Of a DNA stretch of 64,000 bases, positions 25,794 to 34,090 are shown in pieces (positions within the stretch are counted from its first letter, which is position 1; every line of letters starts with the position of its first letter). The DNA comes from Acidimicrobiaceae bacterium (GTDB lineage: Bacteria; Actinomycetota; Acidimicrobiia; Acidimicrobiales; Ilumatobacteraceae). Where the stretch lies: assembly GCA_020637295.1 (NCBI GenBank), contig JACJWF010000002.1, forward strand, positions 1 to 64,000, given 5' to 3'. The translations under genes were made by a program, and so were the position numbers. The notes beneath the pieces were generated by a model. That model saw only the letters and a list, made by a program, of their open reading frames with translations, was not told the DNA's origin and did not search any database.

Positions 25794-26970
25794 CGATCGC
25801 GCTGAGCATCGCCTGGAACTTGGCCTGGGTCTCGGCCAGTTCGCTGAGCGGCTCGCTGTCGGCCACGATCCCGCCGCCGGCCACCAGGCGCGCGGTGCGC
25901 CGGTCGGCCGAGAGCTCGGCGCAGCGGATGGCCACCGCCCAGGTGCCGTCGCCGGTGGCATCCACCCAGCCGACGGCACCGCCGTACCTGCCACGCGTGA
26001 AGCCTTCGGCCGCGGCGATCAGGTCCAGGGCCTCGTCGCGGGGGAAGCCGCCGAGCGCCGGGGTGGGGCAGAGCGCGGCGACCAGTTCCAGCACATTGGG
26101 CCGCGGGTCGCTGAGGTGCCCCTCCAGCGCCGTGCCGAGGTGCTGCACGTTGGCCACGGTGACGATGCTCGGCTCTGGTTCCTCGTCGAGGTAGCTGCAC
26201 CAGGGCAGCAGGGTGTCGTGGATCATGTCGATGACCACGCGGTGCTCGATCTGGTTCTTCTCGCTGGCCAGCAGTTCGGCGGCGGCGCGGGCGTCGGTGT
26301 CCGGGTCGCCGGTGCGCGGTGTGGTGCCGGCCAGCGGGTGCGACCGCAGGGTGGCGCCGCGCACCTCCACCAGCAGTTCGGGAGAGGCGCCGATGAACCC
26401 GTCCACGCTGTAGCGGTAGCTGCGGCCGAACATCGCCTTCAGGCGGAGCAGGACGGCGTGCACGTCGATCGGGTCGTCGCTGCGGACCTCCACCTCGCGG
26501 GCGATGACGGCCTTGGTCAGGTGCCCGTCGCGGACGGCGTCGCGTGCCGCGGCGACCGCGGCCAGGTAGTGGTCGACCGGGGTGAGGGGACGGGTGGTGA
26601 ACTGCTGGGCGCAGGGGACCGGTGCGGGAGCGGCGACGACCTCGGGCGAGGCATCGTCGATGGTGGTGACCCACCGCCGCCCGTCCGGGGCCTTGCCGAC
26701 GACGACGCTCGGGACGACCAGTTCGCAGGGCGTGCCGCGTTCGAACGGGTAGACGCCGATGGCCAGCGGGGCGACGCCGCCGACGCGGTCGTCGTGATCG
26801 ATCGCGGCGAGGAAGGCGGGGACGTCGGCCAGCGGGACCCGGGCGGCGACCCCACGGCCGGCGAAGCCGGCGCCGTCGCGGACGAACAGGTACCCGTCGC
26901 CGGCGGCGACGCCGTTGAGATCCGGGTCGGCGTCGGTGACGTCGGCGAGGGGCCGGGTGACGGCGCGCAC
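25783..26970 (-). CDS. menF: Isochorismate synthase (MenF)
   Basis: 395 residues of the chorismate-binding family. Conserved segments are KAVIAREVEV, SYRYSVDGFIGASPELLVEV, LAGTTPRTGDP, ASEKNQIEHRVV, ALCPTPALGGFPRDEAL and a terminal GGGIVADSEPLSELAETQAK. It converts chorismate to isochorismate, the first committed step. GTG 26970 is used; a CTG at 26976 overlapping the menG stop (CTGA) is an alternative. It follows menG closely on the same strand. Confidence 0.92.
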   Translation of the reverse strand: MRAVTRPLADVTDADPDLNGVAAGDGYLFVRDGAGFAGRGVAARVPLADVPAFLAAIDHDDRVGGVAPLAIGVYPFERGTPCELVVPSVVVGKAPDGRRWVTTIDDASPEVVAAPAPVPCAQQFTTRPLTPVDHYLAAVAAARDAVRDGHLTKAVIAREVEVRSDDPIDVHAVLLRLKAMFGRSYRYSVDGFIGASPELLVEVRGATLRSHPLAGTTPRTGDPDTDARAAAELLASEKNQIEHRVVIDMIHDTLLPWCSYLDEEPEPSIVTVANVQHLGTALEGHLSDPRPNVLELVAALCPTPALGGFPRDEALDLIAAAEGFTRGRYGGAVGWVDATGDGTWAVAIRCAELSADRRTARLVAGGGIVADSEPLSELAETQAKFQAMLSAIVRP

Positions 26971-26972
26971 GC

Positions 26973-27692
26973 TCAGTCCCTCGTGCCGACCATCAGCTGG
27001 GTGAGCCCACCCGACAATTGGTGGTGCTCCGCGTCGCGGAAGCCGGCGGTGCGGAGCATCGCCACCATCTCCTCCCGGGGCGGCAGGTAGGAGACGCTCT
27101 TGGGCAGGTAGCGGTAGGCGGCGCCGTCGCTGAGGAGCGCGCCGATCTTCGGGACCACCTTGCCGAAGTAGATGTTGTTGCCCCAGCGGATGACCGGGTT
27201 GTGAGGGATGCCCACGTCGAGGAGGGCGATGCGCCCGCCGGGCCGCACCACGCGGGCGAGCTCGGCGAAGAAGGCGCCGAGGTCGGCCAGGTTGCGCAGG
27301 GCGAAGCCGCACGTGGCCCCGTCCACGGAGGCGTCGGGCAGGGGGAGGCGGAGGATGTCCGCCTGGGCGCGGGGGCTGCCGCTGCGGTCCGCGGCGAGCA
27401 TCCCGAAGCTGAGGTCGAAGGCCAGCGGGTGGTGGCCGGCGGTGCGCAGGTCCACGCACAGGTCGCCGGTGCCAGCAGCAAGGTCGATGACGGTGCTGCC
27501 CGGGGCGAGCGCCAGCAGGCGGATGGCCCGCTTGCGCCAGCGGGTGTCCAGACGGAACGTCATGACCCGGTTGACCAGGTCGTAGCGGGGGGCGATGGCG
27601 TCGAACATCTGGCGGACGGCCACCACCTTCTCCTCGCCCTCCGGCAGGGTGTCGCGGTCCCAGCTGCGGGCGGGCTCGGCGTCCGTCGTCAT
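26973..27692 (-). CDS. menG: Demethylmenaquinone methyltransferase (MenG/UbiE)
   Basis: 239 residues. The SAM motif I VIDLAAGTGDL and the UbiE/MenG signature at the N-terminus (VRQMFDAIAPRYDLVNRVMTF) are clear, with GGRIALLDVGIP and GNNIYFGKVVPKIG following. It performs the last methylation of menaquinone synthesis. The ATG at 27692 lies seven bases after TAGCCT. It forms an operon with menF. Confidence 0.94.
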   Translation of the reverse strand: MTTDAEPARSWDRDTLPEGEEKVVAVRQMFDAIAPRYDLVNRVMTFRLDTRWRKRAIRLLALAPGSTVIDLAAGTGDLCVDLRTAGHHPLAFDLSFGMLAADRSGSPRAQADILRLPLPDASVDGATCGFALRNLADLGAFFAELARVVRPGGRIALLDVGIPHNPVIRWGNNIYFGKVVPKIGALLSDGAAYRYLPKSVSYLPPREEMVAMLRTAGFRDAEHHQLSGGLTQLMVGTRD

Positions 27693-27699
27693 CCCGGCC

Positions 27700-27728
27700 A
27701 GGCTACGACCTGCGGGCGGCGTTACCCT
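27700..27728. promoter_or_regulatory. Divergent -10 elements, menG and 27736 gene
   Basis: Minus: TAGCCT (27705-27700), seven bases before menG. Plus: TACCCT (27723-27728), seven bases before GTG 27736. Confidence 0.5.
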
Positions 27729-27735
27729 TCCCGCC

Positions 27736-28050
27736 GTGCTCCGCCGACGCCGCCGAACCACGGTCGACGTGGTACCGGCCGCGCCCAGGGTCGTGGCCCG
27801 CCGCTCGCTGCCGGTCCACTCGTCGGTCGCGCTCCAGCCCGGGGCGGAGCCGGTGGAGAGCCTGCGGACCGTCCGGCGGGCGGTGGTCGGCCGGTGGTGG
27901 GTGCAGGTGATGCCACGCGACGGCCGGTTCCGTGCCGAGGCCCACACGATGAGCGGCCTGCCCGGCGTGTGGGCGGGGGAGGAGCGCGAGACCCTGGCCG
28001 CGGCGATCGAGGACGGCGTGGCGATCATCGGCATGCTCGGCCGTGAGTGA
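27736..28050 (+). CDS. Small hypothetical protein, paralogue of next gene's C-terminus
   Basis: 104 residues from GTG 27736. The N-terminus is Arg-rich (LRRRRRTTVDVV); the rest shares layout with the C-terminal 80 residues of the following protein (VWAGEERETLAAAIEDGVAI here, LWAGDEREMLAEATADGVAM there). The function is unknown. The next gene starts inside it with an 8-base overlap, so they are co-translated. Confidence 0.6.
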   Translation: MLRRRRRTTVDVVPAAPRVVARRSLPVHSSVALQPGAEPVESLRTVRRAVVGRWWVQVMPRDGRFRAEAHTMSGLPGVWAGEERETLAAAIEDGVAIIGMLGRE

Positions 28051-28768
28051 GGAACGCCTGATCGTCCCACTGGACCCGAGCCGGATGTGGGGGCGCAACG
28101 GCGAGGCCATCTTGCCCTTGTTGGCGGGCTTCATCGGGGCGATGGTGACGATCGGTGGCCTGGCCAGCATCGGCACGGAGCAAGGGCCGTTCATCGCCGC
28201 CGCGGGTGTCCTGGTGGTCGGGGTGGTGGTGGCCACCCTGGTCCGCATGCGGGCGGAGCATCTGGTGTTCTCTCCGGACGTCGTCACCCTGGTGACGTGG
28301 CAGCGTTCGCGGTCCATCCCGATGGCGCAGGTCTGTGCCGTCGCCTGTGTGCCGGGCCTGCTCGGCGACGAGGTGCACATGGTGGTCGTCCGACCCCGCG
28401 CTGGCGCGCCGCTGGCGGCTGCGGTGCAGCGCTGGGACTGGATGACGATCCGCCGCTGGGTTCAGCGAGTGGAGCCGGAGATCGTCGTCGACCCGCCGAA
28501 GATCTGGCAGGACCGCTTCGGCGACATGCACGGCCTCCCACCCGACAGCGATCCCGCCGCGTCGCTGCGAGCCGTGCGCGAGGCATACGTGGACGTGTGG
28601 CACATCAAGATCGAGGTGTCCGAGGTGGACGGCCGGCTGCGGTTCCGCACGGTCGCCAACACCGTGTGGGGGCCACCCGGTCTCTGGGCAGGGGACGAGC
28701 GCGAGATGCTGGCCGAGGCGACGGCGGACGGGGTGGCGATGATCGAGGACCTTCGGCACACGACCTGA
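28043..28768 (+). CDS. Membrane protein of unknown function, PH-like
   Basis: 241 residues from GTG 28043. Two membrane helices (about 22-45 and 50-70) are followed by a beta segment (AEHLVFSPDVVTLVTWQRSR) like small bacterial PH-type domains. The C-terminal module ends LWAGDEREMLAEATADGVAM, shared with the upstream small gene. The module's meaning is unknown. Operon with 27736; the amidase begins 26 bases later. Confidence 0.6.
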   Translation: MSEERLIVPLDPSRMWGRNGEAILPLLAGFIGAMVTIGGLASIGTEQGPFIAAAGVLVVGVVVATLVRMRAEHLVFSPDVVTLVTWQRSRSIPMAQVCAVACVPGLLGDEVHMVVVRPRAGAPLAAAVQRWDWMTIRRWVQRVEPEIVVDPPKIWQDRFGDMHGLPPDSDPAASLRAVREAYVDVWHIKIEVSEVDGRLRFRTVANTVWGPPGLWAGDEREMLAEATADGVAMIEDLRHTT

Positions 28769-28794
28769 TCTGGCGGGTGTGCCAGCATGCGGGC

Positions 28795-30204
28795 ATGACC
28801 GACGAACTGTGGCGCAGGGGAGCACTCGAACTGGCGGGGATGATCGCCCGCAAGGAGGTGTCCAGCCGGGAGGTCGTGGACGCCCACCTGGCCCGCATCG
28901 ACGCGGTGAACCCGGCGGTCAACGCCGTGGTGCGCCGGCTCGACGACGAGGCCCGCGCCGCCGCAGACGCGGCCGACGCAGCGCTGGCAGGTGGCAACTC
29001 GCTCGGGCCGCTGCACGGCGTGCCGATGACGGTGAAGGAGAACATCGACCTCGCCGGCACCCCCACCACCCAGGCCGTCGCGGCATTGGCGGATGCCGTT
29101 GCCCCGATCGACGCGCCCATCGTGGCCCGCATGCGGCTCGCCGGTGCCATCCCGATCGGCCGCACCAACCTGCCCGACCTCGGCTTGCGCGTCACCACGG
29201 AGTCGTCCCTCCACGGCGACACCCGTAACCCGTGGAACCGCACCCGTACGGCGGGCGGCAGCAGCGGCGGTGAGGCTGCCGCATTGGCCACCGGCATGAG
29301 CCCCGTCGGCCTCGGCAACGACATCGGTGGCTCGCTGCGCAACCCGGCGCACTGTTGCGGGATCACCTCGATCAAACCCACCAGCGGCGTCGTGCCGTCG
29401 GCCACGGTGATCCCGCCGACCGAGCTGATGCTGGCGGCGGAGATCATGTTCTCCGACGGCCCGATGGCGCGGCACGTCGCCGACGTGCGGGCCGCACTGC
29501 TGGCCATCGCCGGGGCGGACGACCGCGATGTGCGTTCCATCCCGGTCACGCTCACCGATCGTCTGGCCGAGGGCGGCAGGTTGCGCGTGGCGGTGCTGCC
29601 CGATCCGCCCGGCGGCGACACCCACGGCGAGATCAGCGGGGCGATCGTGCGCGCCGCCGACGCGCTCAGCGACCTGGGCGCGGACGTCACGTACGCCACT
29701 CCGCCGAGCTACGAACAGGCGGTGGAGCTGTGGACCCGGCTGCTGGTGGAGGAGATCCACTGGCAGCGGCCGCTGGCCGGGATGATCATGGGTGAGGCCG
29801 GGCTGCAATTCCTGGACTACGCGCTGGAGCTGTACCCACAGACGGACACGGCCACCTACCTGCCGCTGCACGCGGCGCGCAACGGCATCGGCCAGGCCTG
29901 GCACGAGTTCCTCACCGAATACCACGTGCTGCTGTCGCCCACCTGGGCCCAGCCGGCGTTCGAGCTCGGCCACGACGTGTCGTCGCTGGACGCGGCGGCG
30001 GGTGTGTTGCAGCAGATACGCCCAGTGGTGCCGATGAACCTGCTGGGCATCCCGGCCGCCGTGGTGCCGGTGGGCATGGCGGACGGGCTGCCCGTGGGCG
30101 CCCAGGTGGTGGGTCGCCGCTTCGCCGATCTCACCTGCCTCGCGGTCGCGGAGATGATCGAGCAGGCGCTGGGCGTGCTGACGCCGATCGACCCGCGGAG
30201 CTAG
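28795..30204 (+). CDS. Amidase-signature family hydrolase
   Basis: 469 residues. The Ser-cisSer-Lys triad is visible: VKEN for Lys, the TAGGSSGGEAAALATG signature for cis-Ser and GNDIGGSLRNPAHCCG for the nucleophile. The family includes amidases acting on diverse amides and GatA, but no gatB/gatC genes are nearby, so a catabolic amidase is more likely. Start ATG 28795 gives MTDELWRRGALELAGMI. It shares a CTAG with the convergent ligase. Confidence 0.9.
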   Translation: MTDELWRRGALELAGMIARKEVSSREVVDAHLARIDAVNPAVNAVVRRLDDEARAAADAADAALAGGNSLGPLHGVPMTVKENIDLAGTPTTQAVAALADAVAPIDAPIVARMRLAGAIPIGRTNLPDLGLRVTTESSLHGDTRNPWNRTRTAGGSSGGEAAALATGMSPVGLGNDIGGSLRNPAHCCGITSIKPTSGVVPSATVIPPTELMLAAEIMFSDGPMARHVADVRAALLAIAGADDRDVRSIPVTLTDRLAEGGRLRVAVLPDPPGGDTHGEISGAIVRAADALSDLGADVTYATPPSYEQAVELWTRLLVEEIHWQRPLAGMIMGEAGLQFLDYALELYPQTDTATYLPLHAARNGIGQAWHEFLTEYHVLLSPTWAQPAFELGHDVSSLDAAAGVLQQIRPVVPMNLLGIPAAVVPVGMADGLPVGAQVVGRRFADLTCLAVAEMIEQALGVLTPIDPRS

Positions 30205-31820
30205 CCCTCGACGGCCATCGCCTTGGCCCAGCGGTAGTCGGCCTTGCCGCTGGGCGAGCGGACCACATTGTCCACGTACACGATGGCCTTCGGCAGCTTG
30301 TAGCGGGCGATGTGGCGCTCCGCCTCGGCCAGCAGGTCGGCGTCCGTCACGGTGTGGCCCTCGCGCACCCGCACGACGGCGACCACTTCGTTGCCCCACC
30401 GCTCGCTCGGCCGCCCTGCGACCACGCAGTCGTACACGCCCGGGTGAGCCTTGATCGCGGCCTCCACCTCTTCGGCGAAGATCTTCTCCCCGCCGGAGTT
30501 GATGGTGACGGAGTCCCGCCCATGCAGCTCGATGATCCCGTCGGCGCGGAGGCGGGCGCGGTCGCCCGGCACTGCGTAGCGGACGCCGTCGATCACCGGG
30601 TAGGTGCGGGCGGTCTTCGCCGGGTCGCCGAGGTAGCCGAGGGCCAGGTTGCCGCTCTTGGCCAGCCAGCCGAGCTCCGGGTCGCCGGGCTCCAGCACCT
30701 TGTCGAGGTCTTCGCCGAGGACATGGTTGCCGGGGCTGATCGGGAACGTGCCCGTGGTGGCCCCGCCGCCGGCGGAGACGTGGGAGAGCTGCCCGCCGGC
30801 CTCGGAGCTGCCCAGGCCGTCCACGATCATCAGCGTCGGGAGGTGGCGCAGCAGGTCGTCCTTCAGATGGGCGCTGAGTGGCGCGCCGCCGGACAACAGC
30901 ACCGTGAGGCTGGACAAGTCGTAGGTCTGGCGCTCCAGCTCGTCCAGCAGGGGACGGCCGAAGGCGTCGCCGACGATGAGGAGGAAGTTCAGCCGCTCCC
31001 GCTCGATGAGACCCCAGATGTCCGTCGGCTCCAGGCGCTCCGGCACCGACTGGACGAAGACGGTGCCGCCACCGTTCCACGTGCGGAAGCTGACCCAGTG
31101 GCCGGCGCCGTGCATGAACGGCGGGGCGAGGAGGGCCTTCAACTCGGTGTTGGCCTCGGCGATGATGTCCTCCATCGTCTCCGCCTTGGAGCCGCCGAAG
31201 CACTCCTGGTTGGCGTCCCCGTTGCGCCACAGCACGCCCTTCGGCATGCCGGTGGTGCCGCCGGTGTAGAGGATGTAGAGGTCGTCGGCGCTCCACTCGA
31301 CGGCCGGCTTCTCAGGGCTGGCCGCAGCCAAGGCATCCTCGTACCAGACGCCGCCGGGGAGAAGGGCATTGCCGGAGCTGTCGGGCACCTGGAGGATCAC
31401 CCGAAGGTTGGGCAGGTCGGGCAGCACCTGGGCGAGCGTGGGGGCGAACTGGCTGTGGACCACGACGGCAGCTGCGTTGGAGTCCGTCAACAGGTAGTGC
31501 AACTCCTCGGCCACGTAGCGGTAGTTGACGTTGAAGGGTGCCACCCGGGCCTTGAACGACCCCAGCATGGCCTCCAGGTACTCGTTGCCGTTGTGGAGGT
31601 AGACGGCCAGGTGGTCCTGCCCGCTCTCGTGGCCGAGGAGCTGGCTGCGCTCCGTGTGGCAGCCGAGGCCGGCGCCGATGAGGTGGTTGGCCAGGCGGCG
31701 GGTGCGCTCGGTGACCTGGGCCCAGGTGAAGCGCTGGTCGCGGAACACCAGGCACTCGGCGTCGGGCCGGGTGGCGGCGATGGCTTCGTGGATCTCGGCG
31801 ACGGGGTACTGGGCCAGCAT
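30201..31820 (-). CDS. Acyl-CoA synthetase, FadD/AMP-binding family
   Basis: 539 residues with LYTGGTTGMPKGVLW (A3), DGLGSSEAGGQ (A5), VPGDRARLRADGIIELHGRD and SPSGKADYRW near the C-terminus. It is closely similar in layout to the ligase at 5980. The ATG 31820 is eight bases after TAGGTT, and a perfect 14-bp palindrome lies 45-58 bases upstream. Substrate unknown. Confidence 0.9.
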   Translation of the reverse strand: MLAQYPVAEIHEAIAATRPDAECLVFRDQRFTWAQVTERTRRLANHLIGAGLGCHTERSQLLGHESGQDHLAVYLHNGNEYLEAMLGSFKARVAPFNVNYRYVAEELHYLLTDSNAAAVVVHSQFAPTLAQVLPDLPNLRVILQVPDSSGNALLPGGVWYEDALAAASPEKPAVEWSADDLYILYTGGTTGMPKGVLWRNGDANQECFGGSKAETMEDIIAEANTELKALLAPPFMHGAGHWVSFRTWNGGGTVFVQSVPERLEPTDIWGLIERERLNFLLIVGDAFGRPLLDELERQTYDLSSLTVLLSGGAPLSAHLKDDLLRHLPTLMIVDGLGSSEAGGQLSHVSAGGGATTGTFPISPGNHVLGEDLDKVLEPGDPELGWLAKSGNLALGYLGDPAKTARTYPVIDGVRYAVPGDRARLRADGIIELHGRDSVTINSGGEKIFAEEVEAAIKAHPGVYDCVVAGRPSERWGNEVVAVVRVREGHTVTDADLLAEAERHIARYKLPKAIVYVDNVVRSPSGKADYRWAKAMAVEG

Positions 31821-31828
31821 GGGCCGAG

Positions 31829-31834
31829 AACCTA
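31829..31834 (-). promoter_or_regulatory. -10 hexamer TAGGTT for the acyl-CoA synthetase
   Basis: Eight bases before ATG 31820. Confidence 0.45.
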
Positions 31835-31864
31835 GCGACCCCCCCCTCCTTCCCCCCGAACTGG

Positions 31865-31878
31865 CGTGATATATCACG
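31865..31878. promoter_or_regulatory. Perfect 14-bp palindrome, likely operator
   Basis: CGTGATATATCACG, fully symmetric and A/T-rich in its centre against G+C-rich surroundings. It lies in the gap between the acyl-CoA synthetase start (31820) and the DUF72 stop (31931), about 31 bases upstream of the TAGGTT -10, i.e. at the -35/upstream edge of that promoter. A TetR- or GntR-type regulator is the likely binder. Confidence 0.5.
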
Positions 31879-31930
31879 TCACTTCCCAGGTGGGGCGGGT
31901 TCCGACCGCGTCAGTTCGCGGGAGAGGCGG

Positions 31931-32791
31931 TCAGAAGAGGGAGCCCTGGGCTGCCGGTTGGACGGGCGACGGGGTGGGCAGCGGTTCGAGGTGCGGGACC
32001 ATCGCTGCGAGGCGTTCGTGGAGGGCGCGGGCCAGCGCCGGCGTGGACCGGTTGTCCGGCGTGTGAACGAAGAACGTCGGCTCGCGGCCGTCGTCCAGCC
32101 ACTGGGCGAGGACGTCGTCCCATCGGGCCAGACCGTGCTCGGTGCGGGCGGCGTCGTCGCTGCCGATGAAGCGCACGATCGGATGGTCGGTGAGGGCGAG
32201 GTCCAGGAGCGGCAGGCGTGGCTTGCTGCGCCACTCCTCCCGGCCGGCGTCGGTGGTCGGCGGATGGGCGAACAAGGCGGTGGTGTCCAGCACCACCCGC
32301 TCCATCCCGTGGCGTTCGAGGAGGTGGTGGAGCGAGGCCATCGCCGGCCCACCACAGAACTGGGGGTGCCGCACCTCGACCGACCAGCGAACGCCGGCGG
32401 GCAGTTGGCGGGCGGTGTCCGCCAGCGCGGCCAGATCGCCCGGGCCGAACGACGCCGGAAGTTGCAGGGTGATCCCTCCGAGGCGATCTCCCAGCGGCGC
32501 GAGCAGGGCGGCGAAGGCGGCCAGGTCGGAGGCGACACCGCGCAGGCGGCGGTCGTGGGTGAGGGCGCGGGGCGCCTTGAACACCATGCGAAACCCGGCG
32601 GCGGCCTGCTTCGCCCACTTGGCCACCGCGAGCTCCGGCGGTGTGGCGTAGAACGTGGTGTTGCCCTCGACAGCGTTGAGGAGGTGGCTGTAGGGCGCCA
32701 GTTCGGTGCCGGGCACGGTCCGCGAGGGAAGGTACCGGCCCACCCAGGCGCGGTTCGCCCACATGGGACATCCCACGTACAGCCTCGCCAC
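31931..32791 (-). CDS. DUF72 (YecE-like) family protein
   Basis: 286 residues. Family blocks are VGCPMWAN, LNAVEGNTTFYATPP, GFRMVFKAPRALTHDRRL, ITLQLPASFGPGDLAAL and SVEVRHPQF. It adopts a TIM-barrel-like fold whose biochemical role is unknown. Start GTG 32791 follows TAACCT by seven bases. It lies downstream of an SDR gene on the same strand, with its own probable start site. Confidence 0.88.
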   Translation of the reverse strand: MARLYVGCPMWANRAWVGRYLPSRTVPGTELAPYSHLLNAVEGNTTFYATPPELAVAKWAKQAAAGFRMVFKAPRALTHDRRLRGVASDLAAFAALLAPLGDRLGGITLQLPASFGPGDLAALADTARQLPAGVRWSVEVRHPQFCGGPAMASLHHLLERHGMERVVLDTTALFAHPPTTDAGREEWRSKPRLPLLDLALTDHPIVRFIGSDDAARTEHGLARWDDVLAQWLDDGREPTFFVHTPDNRSTPALARALHERLAAMVPHLEPLPTPSPVQPAAQGSLF

Positions 32792-32798
32792 GAGGCCG

Positions 32799-32804
32799 AG
32801 GTTA
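32799..32804 (-). promoter_or_regulatory. -10 hexamer TAACCT for the DUF72 gene
   Basis: Seven bases before GTG 32791. Confidence 0.4.
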
Positions 32805-32808
32805 GACG

Positions 32809-33609
32809 TCAGCGCATGCGGATGACGTTGCCGGTGACCATCCGCGCCGAATCGGAGCACAGCCAGGCGATGACACCGGCCACTTCGGCGGGCTCGGCGA
32901 CGTGGAAGTGGTCGTGGCTGGTGGCGGCGAACTCGCGGACGGCGTCGTTGACCCACCCGCTGTCGGTGATCGGCGGGTGGATCATGTTCGCGGTGACGCC
33001 CCGGCGGCCGAGCTCCGTCGCCGCGGCCATGGTGTAGTTCTCCAGCGCAGCCTTGGCGGCGCCGTAGGTGACCTCGCCGGGGAACCCGTTCGGGCCGCCG
33101 CTGGTGAGCCCGACGATGCGGCCCCAGCCGCCGTTGCGGGCGATCAACCTGGTGCTGAACTCGGCGATGAGCAGCGCGGCCGCCCGGGCGTCCACCCCGA
33201 ACGTGCGGTCGAACAGGTCGGCGGTGACCGGCGGGGTGCTGCGGCCGACGGGGTCGAGGGTCCCGGCGACGAACGAGTCGCCGCTGGCCCAGCCGGTGGC
33301 GTTGTTGACCAGGATGTCCACCGGCCCCAGCTCGCGTTCGGCGAGGTTGAACACGTTCGACGGGGTGGTGGCGTCCAGCAGGTCTGCCTCCACCGCCACG
33401 GCACGTCCACCGGCGGCGATGATGCGGGCTGCGACCGCCGCCCCGTCGGTCATCCGGTTCTCCTGGTAGCGCTCCGGCGTGGCGGGGTCGGACGCCACCC
33501 GTCCGCGGAGGAACGTGACGAGCACGGCCACGCCGTCGGCGGCCAGCCGCTCGGCCGTCGCCGCGCCAATGCCGTGGTTCGCCCCGGTGACGACGGCGAC
33601 GTGCTGCAT
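32809..33609 (-). CDS. Short-chain dehydrogenase/reductase
   Basis: 266 residues. TGANHGIG gives the nucleotide site and NNATGWASG the NNA motif; the active site reads LTSGGPNGFPGEVTYGAAK with YxxxK intact. An insertion after beta-2 (VTFLRGRVASDPATPERYQE) lengthens the adenosine loop. Start ATG 33609 is eight bases after TACGGT. Substrate unknown. Confidence 0.88.
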   Translation of the reverse strand: MQHVAVVTGANHGIGAATAERLAADGVAVLVTFLRGRVASDPATPERYQENRMTDGAAVAARIIAAGGRAVAVEADLLDATTPSNVFNLAERELGPVDILVNNATGWASGDSFVAGTLDPVGRSTPPVTADLFDRTFGVDARAAALLIAEFSTRLIARNGGWGRIVGLTSGGPNGFPGEVTYGAAKAALENYTMAAATELGRRGVTANMIHPPITDSGWVNDAVREFAATSHDHFHVAEPAEVAGVIAWLCSDSARMVTGNVIRMR

Positions 33610-33617
33610 GGGGCCGC

Positions 33618-33623
33618 ACCGTA
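33618..33623 (-). promoter_or_regulatory. -10 hexamer TACGGT for the SDR gene
   Basis: Eight bases before ATG 33609. Confidence 0.45.
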
Positions 33624-33659
33624 GGCGCTCCGACGGGGTCCCCACGCCCCATTTCCGGC

Positions 33660-33712
33660 GACGTGGTCGCGGCCCTGGGCGGGAATTGTGCGCGTACGGG
33701 CGCGACAAGTTC
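33660..33712 (+). repeat. 53-bp dispersed element, intergenic copy
   Basis: Begins GACGTGGTCGCGGCCC and ends CGCGACAAGTTC. The second copy lies on the minus strand at 42661-42713: same length, 33 of 53 positions identical, and the conserved bases concentrated in the ends and a central GGAAT. It occupies the gap between the SDR start and the GntR stop. Confidence 0.5.
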
Positions 33713-33721
33713 AGATGTGGC

Positions 33722-34090
33722 TCAGGAGAATCCGGCGCGTTGGAGGGCAGCCCGCACCTCTGCGTCCGACGCGCCGAGTCGTGTAGCGCGGCGGATGAAG
33801 TCGGTCGCCAGCGCCGCCAGTTCCGTGCGCCGTGCCGCGGCGTGCGCAGCCGGTACGGCCGGCGCGACGACTGTGCCGCGGCGTCCTTCCGTGACGACGA
33901 TGCCGCGGGCCTCGAGGTCGCGGTACGCCCGGGCGACGGTCCCGTTGGCGATGCCCAGGTCGGCAGCCAGCTGGCGCACGGTGGGCAGGCGTTCGCCGGG
34001 CGGCAACGTGCCGTGAACGACCATCGTCTCGATCTGGGAACGGATCTGCTCGTACGGCGGCGTGGGGGAGGAGAGGTCGACGGTGATCAC
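33722..34090 (-). CDS. GntR-family regulator, short YtrA type
   Basis: 122 residues. The winged helix (PPYEQIRSQIETMV, LPPGERLPTVRQLAADLGIA, NGTVARAYRDLEARGIV) is followed by a short two-helix tail, the YtrA subfamily form with no large ligand domain. GTG 34090 overlaps the stop of the upstream membrane-protein gene (GTGA). YtrA regulators usually control the operon that contains them; the large inverted repeat at 34923-34964 upstream of this operon is the obvious site. Confidence 0.9.
   Translation of the reverse strand: MITVDLSSPTPPYEQIRSQIETMVVHGTLPPGERLPTVRQLAADLGIANGTVARAYRDLEARGIVVTEGRRGTVVAPAVPAAHAAARRTELAALATDFIRRATRLGASDAEVRAALQRAGFS

Noticed and set aside
31866..32066. Small plus-strand open frame starting in the palindrome
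   Set aside because: Its ATG exists only because of the symmetric CGTGATATATCACG; the frame overlaps the DUF72 gene on the other strand and has no codon bias.
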